Below are positions 11,930 to 12,300 of a stretch of DNA of 12,300 bases, piece by piece (within the stretch, counting starts at the first letter, position 1; each line of letters opens with the position of its first letter). The stretch comes from Baffinella frigidus (taxonomy: Eukaryota > Cryptophyceae > Cryptomonadales > Baffinellaceae). The stretch covers positions 1 through 12,300 of the forward strand of contig MU647194.1 of NCBI GenBank assembly GCA_026770585.1, written 5' to 3'. Position numbers and translations under genes: made by a program. Under the pieces are notes generated by a model, which saw only the letters and a program-made list of their open reading frames with translations, was not told where the DNA came from and searched no databases.

Positions 11930-12300
11930 TCTCGCTCGCTTTCTCTCCGCCCCTCTGAACCCTAAACCCCAGGGACTGGCGCGCGCTCCCTCTCCCTCTC
12001 CCTCTCTCTCTCCCTCTCTCTCTCCCCCCCCCTCCAAACGGTTTAGGGTGTAGGTTACAAACGCATGCAACGCCTCTCTCTCTCTCTCTCTCTTCCTTCC
12101 TCCCTCCTCCCTCCTCCCTCTAAACCCCAACCAAACCCCAGGGGCTGACGCGCGCTCTCTCTATCTCCCTCTCTTCCTCCCTCCCTCGCCCTCCCTCTAA
12201 AGCGCAGCCCCATCGGCAGGCACGGACGCGCTGCTCTCGTGCCGGGCGCTGCTGGGTCTCCGTGAGGAGCAAGACCTCCCCTTCCTTAACTTCGTGGTAC
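2654..12300 (+). CDS. TmcB-like multi-pass membrane protein, 5' part of a 22+ exon gene (whole span, partial)
   Basis: This entry covers the gene; exons follow separately. Twenty-two exons splice in one frame with no stop, giving about 446 residues before the window ends. All introns are GT-AG except the last (GC-AG). Visible order: N-terminal VFGLMYSLTDG (12-22), helix plus LQVVRVI..PGYGW (33-58), hydrophobic helices around 82-105, 124-144, 172-199, 218-255, 274-292 and 303-322, then a charged stretch (ALERERDNNLNLRER, 343-357) and a Ser-rich linker. These features and their order match my memory of the membrane domain of tiny macrocysts B (TmcB) proteins, which are large proteins, often with PAS domains downstream, in Dictyostelium and many algae; their role is poorly known. 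Full proteins are usually far longer, so the C-terminal part lies outside. A voltage-gated-type channel was considered and fits less well. The reading frame is much more certain than the family name. Confidence 0.72.
2872..2907 (+). CDS. Exon 2 (start of first membrane helix)
   Basis: The acceptor is gtgagcag|G and the donor CT|gtaagc; phase is 2 in and 2 out. It encodes RAWGLFTITIEL (residues 31-43), the first hydrophobic helix, which continues into exon 3. A branch-point-like CTGAC lies about 20 nt upstream. Earlier acceptors (2868, 2793) also keep the frame and would add LTISLVMVS-type residues, so the 5' boundary is less certain than the frame. Confidence 0.68.
3001..3072 (+). CDS. Exon 3 (LQVVRVI...PGYGW motif)
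   Basis: The acceptor gggcag|G is preceded by ctcactaac (branch-point-like) and the donor is TG|gtaacg; phase is 2 in and 2 out. It encodes LQVVRVITQPGYGW then TDETQSTSR (residues 43-67). The end of helix 1 followed by a short loop with (N/P)..GYGW is one of the features that led to the TmcB-like call. Confidence 0.8.
3233..3314 (+). CDS. Exon 4 (second membrane helix)
   Basis: The acceptor is cactgcag|G and the donor CTG|gtgacc; phase is 2 in and 0 out. It encodes FDLVAVVRDQVRQW followed by VPFLCFYILAVLL (residues 67-94). The amphipathic first half and hydrophobic second half join exon 5 to form one long membrane helix. Reading through the donor reaches a stop at 3348. Confidence 0.82.
3354..3430 (+). 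repeat. Hairpin-family repeat, copy A (intron 4)
   Basis: It holds two tandem CTTCTCAAGTTGGCA units followed by CCGTCAACTTTGGGGCG. The stem-forming pair CAAGTTGGC/GTCAACTTTG defines the family. It lies just upstream of exon 5. Confidence 0.6.
3594..3674 (+). CDS. Exon 5 (end of helix 2, loop ending GVWPLK)
   Basis: The acceptor is gcgcag|G and the donor CTCAAG|gtccaa; phase is 0 in and 0 out, exactly 27 codons. It encodes VVVAVFDSVFIIKM then TRDGVLNGVWPLK (residues 95-121). The W-P-(L/I)-K turn leading into the next helix is typical, from memory, of TmcB-like membrane domains. Hairpin-family repeats lie on both sides, and sequences resembling its last 15 nt recur in intron 5. Confidence 0.82.
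3708..3826 (-). repeat. Hairpin-family repeat, copy B (intron 5)
   Basis: On the minus strand it has CTCTGCCTCAC, CCGTCAACTTTGG, then GGGTTGACAGACTATTC and CAAGTTGACA. The parts are those of copy C, partly rearranged. A string like the end of exon 5 (GGCCGCTCGAG|gtcgcc, 3748-3760) lies inside and may be a remnant duplicate. Confidence 0.5.
3837..3853 (+). repeat. (GA)n microsatellite
   Basis: A run of GA units follows a donor-like GGCTCAAG|gtgag, which resembles the exon 5 donor. Confidence 0.8.
3956..4098. mobile_element. 143-bp inverted-repeat element (MITE-like) in intron 5
   Basis: The ends are ATCTCCGCAAAAGTATT (3956-3972) and its inverse AATACTTTTGCGAAGAT (4082-4098), 16 of 17 matching. 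Nested inside is a second inverted pair, AAATTTACTACAC (about 4003-4015) and GTGTAGTAAATTT (about 4047-4059). Its AT content contrasts with the flanks. No target duplication was seen. Confidence 0.65.
4107..4230 (+). repeat. Hairpin-family repeat, copy C (intron 5)
   Basis: It runs CTCTGCCTCACGCGGGTTGAC, ACTATTCTCAAGTTGACA, then CCGTCAACTTTGCAGC and GAGCCCGGGC. AAGTTGAC and GTCAACTT form the stem. It starts eight bases after the 143-bp element ends. Confidence 0.65.
4241..4282 (+). repeat. (CT)n microsatellite in intron 5
   Basis: A perfect CT run of about 42 nt, followed by telomere-like repeats up to exon 6. Confidence 0.95.
4369..4427 (+). CDS. Exon 6 (third membrane helix)
   Basis: The acceptor is gcaacag|A and the donor GAGTG|gtaacc; phase is 0 in and 2 out. 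It encodes ILRFLVATILTTLFTTTLE (residues 122-141), a Thr-rich hydrophobic helix that continues into LLYPVDC of exon 7. It is surrounded on both sides by telomere-like repeats. Confidence 0.8.
4703..4761 (+). CDS. Exon 7, copy A1 (LLYPVDC loop)
   Basis: The acceptor is caccccag|G and the donor CACG|gttgtc; phase is 2 in and 1 out. It encodes LLYPVDCRLDDVPMSSWLH (residues 141-161), the end of helix 3 and a hydrophilic loop with the Pro-x-Asp-Cys motif. A diverged second copy with the same phases lies at 5276-5328. This copy is taken as the main exon because it retains the DC motif. Confidence 0.75.
4762..5200. other. Intron 7, first part
   Basis: Telomere-like filler surrounds a non-repetitive block at 4800-5020. 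That block has an inverted pair CTCAGTCAACTCCCCCTG (4828-4845) and CTGGGGAAAGTTGACTTAG (4904-4922), probably a degenerate sixth copy of the hairpin family. A second GGTTGACTTAG follows near 4930. I see no exon here. Confidence 0.5.
5201..5247 (+). CDS. Possible extra exon in intron 7, copy B1 (TFINTNL)
   Basis: After the acceptor cacacacag|AG the phase-1 frame from exon 7 reads TFINTNLYEYQHDITV. A related sequence (TLINTNL) lies at 5886. A good donor is missing: GT at 5248 gives phase 0, which does not fit exon 8, while GT at 5270 (inside a flipped telomere-like repeat) gives phase 1. Exon 7 can also splice directly to exon 8 in phase. This may therefore be an optional exon or a decayed one. 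Confidence 0.3.
5276..5328 (+). CDS. Candidate alternative exon 7, copy A2
   Basis: The acceptor is gggtttag|T and the donor CACG|gtaatc; phase is 2 in and 1 out, exactly as exon 7. It encodes LLYPPGLDEVQMSDCIH, against LLYPVDCRLDDVPMSSWLH in A1. The two differ by a two-codon deletion and several substitutions but share LLYP, LD, V, MS and the final H. Its donor is at least as good as that of A1. It could be a mutually exclusive exon, or a duplicate on its way to decay; the lost DC motif argues for the second. Confidence 0.4.
5395..5510 (+). repeat. CACCCTA minisatellite
   Basis: About ten near-perfect tandem copies of the heptamer CACCCTA, then degenerate ones. It is a one-base variant of the telomere-like heptamer that has been amplified locally. 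Confidence 0.85.
5817..5884 (+). repeat. (CA)n microsatellite
   Basis: A CA run of over 60 nt with one interruption directly abuts decayed exon copy B2 and replaces its expected 3' splice site. Confidence 0.95.
5883..5945 (+). pseudogene. Decayed copy B2 of the intron 7 extra exon
   Basis: It reads TLINTNLDGMYCTPTEDEFE then TAG, clearly related to TFINTNLYEYQHDITV at 5203. Where B1 has the acceptor cacacacag|ag, this copy has a (CA)n run of over 60 nt that contains no AG. The copy thus seems to have lost its 3' splice site to microsatellite growth, and the stop at 5943 would close the frame anyway. Confidence 0.4.
6154..6192 (+). pseudogene. Decayed upstream copy of exon 8 (tentative)
   Basis: The string GGGCAGGTGGTCGTCCTGC, then TGCCAGGCGTCCTCTC, resembles the start of exon 8 (GCAGGCGGGTCGTCAGATTG, then GCCAGACGCGTTCCTCTCC) with short gaps. 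The acceptor-like cag is kept, but frame and donor are not. The match is short and was judged by eye. Confidence 0.3.
6290..6363 (+). CDS. Exon 8 (loop and start of fourth membrane helix)
   Basis: The acceptor is taccgcag|GC and the donor GTCCTC|gtctcg; phase is 1 in and 0 out. It encodes SSDCVPWNVPDAF then LSVFTILVVL (residues 161-185). A Cys followed by a polar loop and then a hydrophobic helix fits the TmcB-like order. GT at 6355 or 6358 would also keep phase 0, so the 3' end could be 3 or 9 nt shorter. Related sequences lie at 6154 and 6477. Confidence 0.75.
6477..6521 (+). pseudogene. Partial downstream copy of exon 8
   Basis: It reads VPDAFRSVFTIRIVA|gtctcc, against VPDAFLSVFTILVVL|gtctcg in exon 8. 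The donor is kept, but the first third of the exon and the acceptor are missing: the sequence before it is gaaaacccgggcgg, with no AG. Arginines replace hydrophobic residues at two helix positions, which fits relaxed constraint. Confidence 0.6.
6882..6946 (+). CDS. Exon 9 (membrane helix ending ELNPITRG)
   Basis: The acceptor is cacggcag|G and the donor CGCGG|gtcgaa; phase is 0 in and 2 out. It encodes VLIALAMVVSLFAFELNPIT then R (residues 186-207). The helix ending in a conserved polar NP.TRG turn is, from memory, one of the more recognisable TmcB-like segments. The coding part lies in an otherwise repeat-free block (6740-6955). Confidence 0.8.
7067..7097 (+). CDS. Exon 10 (31-nt microexon)
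   Basis: The acceptor is aaccgcag|G and the donor GTCGAG|gtaaaa; phase is 2 in and 0 out. It encodes SRVLNTGRVE (residues 207-217). It joins TRG of exon 9 to IVWTSFK of exon 11, giving TRGSRVLNTGRVEIVWTSFK, which fits the cytosolic turn expected at this point. Telomere-like repeats flank it on both sides. Confidence 0.72.
7219..7290 (+). CDS. Exon 11 (fifth membrane helix)
   Basis: The acceptor is ctggaccag|A and the donor CTCGCG|gtacca; phase is 0 in and 0 out, 24 codons. It encodes IVWTSFKVALGLLPFLSPLL and then SPLA (residues 218-241), a Pro/Leu-rich hydrophobic helix that continues into exon 12. Confidence 0.8.
7449..7520 (+). CDS. Exon 12 copy C1, candidate alternative or decaying exon
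   Basis: The acceptor is acccaag|G. It reads VSTVFSLFALLATYHNLRLP then FQYK, parallel to VSIVLSLFAARAMF...RLPFQS of exon 12. The donor-like AAA|gtctat gives phase 0 out, whereas exon 13 needs phase 2, so C1 cannot simply replace exon 12. It could be included together with exon 12, which would add a second helix, or be a non-functional duplicate. Its residues look more helix-like than those of exon 12. Confidence 0.4.
7540..7665 (+). repeat. CTATCCGTCGGTTA tandem repeat in intron 11
   Basis: Units of about 20 bp: AACGCTATCCGTCGGTTAG, AAATGCTATCCGTCGGTTGG, GAACGCAATCCGTCGGTTAA, then a diverged CACGTTATCCGCGGTTAA. The last two are each followed by (T/A)GGGGGCACAC or a close variant. The block sits between exon 12 copies C1 and exon 12. 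Confidence 0.75.
7712..7785 (+). CDS. Exon 12 (sixth membrane helix, LPFQSR)
   Basis: The acceptor is cacatcag|G and the donor TCCAG|gtgccc; phase is 0 in and 2 out. It encodes VSIVLSLFAARAMFDHIIRL then PFQS (residues 242-266) and joins exon 13 to give LPFQSRSCNFWRGG, which matches the LPF....N..RGG pattern I associate with TmcB-like proteins. It is the only one of three copies (7449, 7712, 7939) with both splice sites and the right phase. Confidence 0.78.
7805..8265 (-). mobile_element. Peptide-coding dispersed element, copy 1 (intron 12, interrupted)
   Basis: On the minus strand, ATG at 8175 opens MPRLISPMQPPNEKELIQLS, then SEV. After an interruption by exon 12 copy C3 and telomere-like repeats (about 7925-8090), the frame resumes at 7920 as KATGTIFEPELETFIQRAK, then TCSGNWSRCPGYHG. 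Copy 2 in intron 19 has the same order. Codons end mostly in A or T, unlike the host exons. Upstream homology reaches CATCTCGAAA near 8243. I do not recognise the protein. Confidence 0.55.
7939..7980 (+). pseudogene. Partial copy C3 of exon 12
   Basis: It reads SSVYHNLRLPFQSSF, close to YHNLRLPFQ of copy C1 and the 3' part of exon 12. Where exon 12 has the donor CAGTCCAG|gtg, this copy has CAGTCCAGCTTC with no GT, and the 5' half of the exon is absent. It sits inside, and interrupts, the minus-strand peptide-coding element of intron 12. Confidence 0.55.
8323..8382 (+). CDS. Exon 13 (WRGG turn and seventh membrane helix)
   Basis: The acceptor tcttttctccag|G has a strong pyrimidine tract and the donor is GCCAG|gtctct; phase is 2 in and 2 out. 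It encodes SCNFWRGGAQAVSLWLCLA (residues 266-286). The end of the exon is repeated at 8494-8512 beyond a CT-rich run, giving a second possible donor; using that one would insert a pyrimidine-rich coding stretch. Confidence 0.78.
8383..8512 (+). repeat. CT-rich microsatellite ending in a copy of the exon 13 donor
   Basis: Runs of CTCT, CCCT and CTCCCT fill 8384-8496. The last 19 nt (CTCTGGCTCTGCCTCACCAG|gtcctg) repeat the end of exon 13 (CTCTGGCTCTGCCTCGCCAG|gtctct) with one change. The exon end has apparently been duplicated, with expansion of the intervening pyrimidine tract. Confidence 0.7.
8694..8736 (+). CDS. Exon 14
   Basis: The acceptor is ctgaaccag|C and the donor AAGCAG|gtttac; phase is 2 in and 0 out. 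It encodes VANSALGVDYSSKQ, with a Ser formed across the junction (residues 286-300). It closes the seventh helix and forms a short polar loop. Confidence 0.75.
8857..8883 (+). CDS. Exon 15 (27-nt microexon)
   Basis: The acceptor is caaaccag|G and the donor GCGCTG|gtaccc; phase is 0 in and 0 out, nine codons. It encodes GFQWALLAL (residues 301-309), the first half of the last predicted helix, completed by exon 16. Confidence 0.7.
8902..8960. repeat. Head-to-head telomere-like repeats
   Basis: TTTAGGGTTCAACG and TTTAGGGTTTA run directly into CCCTAAACCCTAAACCCC, so the two strands of the heptamer meet. It is one of the few places where the G-rich strand is in the sense direction. Confidence 0.8.
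8978..9077. other. Non-repetitive part of intron 15 with a 16-bp palindrome
   Basis: GGGGGTCGCGACCCCC (about 8985-9000) is a perfect palindrome followed by TTATAAGGG. There is no exon until the acceptor of exon 16. Confidence 0.6.
9078..9128 (+). CDS. Exon 16 (end of last membrane helix)
   Basis: The acceptor is caacacag|G and the donor GAGCGG|gtgtca; phase is 0 in and 0 out, 17 codons. It encodes VPLAFVAGTVGVYLRER (residues 310-326). The hydrophobic stretch ends in a basic YLRER anchor, the expected membrane-to-cytosol boundary. Confidence 0.78.
9312..9344 (+). CDS. Exon 17 (33-nt microexon)
   Basis: The acceptor is cctcaccag|G and the donor CGCGCG|gtccgc; phase is 0 in and 0 out. It encodes AIHRFINILRA (residues 327-337), an amphipathic basic helix. 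Reading through the donor gives VRPPF and a stop at 9360, so splicing is needed to continue the protein. Confidence 0.68.
9358..9495 (+). repeat. 13-bp ATCCTGAACC(A/C)CT minisatellite in intron 17
   Basis: At least six tandem 13-bp units (ATCCTGAACCACT, ATCCTGAACCCCT and variants) start just after exon 17. The unit resembles two merged telomere-like variants. Confidence 0.8.
9553..9611 (+). CDS. Exon 18 (charged cytosolic helix)
   Basis: The acceptor is gcaaacag|G and the donor GAGCG|gtctca; phase is 0 in and 2 out. It encodes EYDVAALERERDNNLNLRE (residues 338-357), a highly charged, probably helical segment just after the last membrane helix. Confidence 0.78.
9854..9914 (+). CDS. Exon 19 (Ser/Asp linker)
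   Basis: The acceptor is cacctgcag|G and the donor TCCAAG|gtcact; phase is 2 in and 0 out. It encodes SSDDVSSSDVMSPRRKAGSK (residues 358-377), a low-complexity Ser/Asp and basic linker with a possible SPRRK phosphorylation site. The motif is too short to prove use. Confidence 0.75.
9931..10200 (+). mobile_element. Peptide-coding dispersed element, copy 2 (intron 19)
   Basis: ATG at 10005 opens MPELISPFQPPIEKELIQLS, then SEINSGAP, later KATGNASEPG and CTGNWTRCPRYPG; the frame stays open to 10250. It aligns with intron 12 copy 1 in the same order on the opposite strand. Just upstream, AATTAGG-agg-CCTAATT is shared by both copies, apart from an arm mismatch in copy 1. Internal hairpins are CCTTTTCAA (10023-10031) / TTGAAAAGG (10039-10047), and a weaker long-range pair 9931-9957 with 10046-10072. 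Confidence 0.6.
10221..10320 (-). repeat. Hairpin-family repeat, copy D (intron 19)
   Basis: On the minus strand: CTCTGCCTCACTCGG, GACTATTCTCAAGTTGACAT, then TTGTCAACTTTGCAGCGGAA and GAGCCCGGGC, closely parallel to copy C. It abuts the peptide-coding element. Confidence 0.65.
10321..10735. other. Middle of intron 19
   Basis: It holds a short reverse-oriented tract TTTAGGGTTAGGGTTTAGGG (about 10414-10436), a GGGGCGGGGCGGGGGG run (about 10451-10467), a short CCCTAAA patch (10482-10508), and an AT-rich block at 10540-10700 without evident structure. I see no exon. Confidence 0.55.
10736..10815 (+). repeat. Hairpin-family repeat, copy E, supplying the exon 20 acceptor
   Basis: It has GATCGGGTTGGCTCG, GACTATTCTTAAGTTGAC, then CCCGTCAACTTTGGGGCG as in copy A, followed by atgcag|AAG. 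The repeat thus ends at the 3' splice site of exon 20. Confidence 0.6.
10816..10880 (+). CDS. Exon 20
   Basis: The acceptor is gcgatgcag|A and the donor TCCAG|gtccta; phase is 0 in and 2 out. It encodes KPTDPEPSIAANPDFTAVEA and a Ser (residues 378-399), a Pro/Ala/Asp-rich soluble linker. Its acceptor is the last bases of a hairpin-family repeat copy. Confidence 0.72.
11346..11430 (+). repeat. Purest CCCTAAA tract in the window
   Basis: About eleven CCCTAAA units with a single CCCTGAT interruption. It is in intron 20, so interstitial. Confidence 0.95.
11616..11677 (+). CDS. Exon 21
   Basis: The acceptor is cacgcag|G and the donor is the non-canonical ACAG|gcgaga; phase is 2 in and 1 out. It encodes RSVYEEFFDTAWKQRRAFRT (residues 399-420), a charged and aromatic probable helix. 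Read-through gives GETP and a stop at 11689. The GC donor was chosen because it alone gives the phase needed for exon 22. Confidence 0.66.
11813..11853 (+). pseudogene. Partial copy of exon 22
   Basis: It reads TDVLLSCRHLLGR and then gtttag, against TDALLSCRALLGL of exon 22. The upstream sequence (aaaaccccgg) has no AG, so the acceptor is lost. The sequence after it is a flipped telomere-like repeat. Confidence 0.55.
11861..12199 (+). repeat. 180-bp tandem duplication in intron 21
   Basis: GTTTAGGGTGCAGATTACAA at 11861 and GTTTAGGGTGTAGGTTACAA at 12041 start two copies. Each runs through GCAACGCC, a long (CT)n tract, CCCCAGGG(A/G)CTG(G/A)CGCGCGCT and more CCCT/CTCT repeats. The CAGGG.CTG.CGCGCGCT part (11970, 12139) resembles the start of exon 22. 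Confidence 0.75.
12220..12300 (+). CDS. Exon 22 (runs to, or nearly to, the window edge)
   Basis: The acceptor is catcggcag|GC; phase is 1 in. It encodes TDALLSCRALLGLREEQDLP then FLNFVV (residues 421-446). GTAC at 12297 is a possible donor (phase 0), so the exon either ends at 12296 or continues. A related sequence (TDVLLSCRHLLGR) lies at 11813, and two CT-eroded starts lie in between. Confidence 0.68.

Noticed and set aside
11774-12130. Minus-strand frame rich in EREREGE
   Set aside because: Translation of the complement of CT microsatellites.

Overview
The window looks like nuclear DNA of a eukaryotic alga or other protist. Its introns are full of plant-type telomere-like heptamers (CCCTAAA on the + strand), genes are split by GT-AG introns, and exons are GC-rich inside C-rich, repeat-dominated non-coding DNA. 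There are no ribosome binding sites, operons, tRNAs or rRNAs. I cannot place the species; a prasinophyte-like green alga or another alga with TTTAGGG telomeres would fit.

Layout. (1) 1-2450 is AT-richer intergenic DNA. It is dominated by an old, diverged fold-back structure of about 2 kb: the arms lie at about 360-800 and 1983-2375, with TAATGAG/CTCATTA arrays just inside both arms. Its centre holds a short inverted-repeat element (1110-1256) and an intact 95-codon ORF on the minus strand (1323-1610) that I do not recognise. (2) 2654-12300 is the 5' part of one large + strand gene. I rebuilt it as 22 short exons (27-92 nt) whose phases agree at all 21 junctions. They give about 446 residues of a polytopic membrane protein that runs off the right edge. 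From remembered family features (VFGLMYSLT, LQVVRVI..PGYGW, a WPLK-ILRF turn, LLYPVDC, ELNPITRG, GRVE-IVWTSFK, LPFQSR..N.WRGG, then a charged cytosolic helix) I call it the N-terminal multi-helix region of a tiny macrocysts B (TmcB)-like protein. Only about 14% of the gene span is coding.

The introns carry three kinds of material: telomere-like heptamers, almost always with the C-rich strand in the transcript; microsatellites (CT, CA, GA); and small dispersed elements. The last group includes a hairpin family built on AAGTTGAC/GTCAACTT (five or six copies), a 143-bp inverted-repeat element, and two copies of an element encoding a conserved peptide with A/T-ending codons unlike the host gene. 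Many introns also hold diverged partial copies of the neighbouring exon: exons 7, 8, 12, 13 and 22, probably 5, and a possible extra exon in intron 7. The gene therefore seems to have grown by repeated small tandem duplication of exon-intron units. Some copies keep frame and splice phase and could be alternative exons; others have lost splice sites or dissolved into microsatellites.

Everything here is read by eye. The gene model, the family assignment and the repeat families need transcript and database checks before being relied on.
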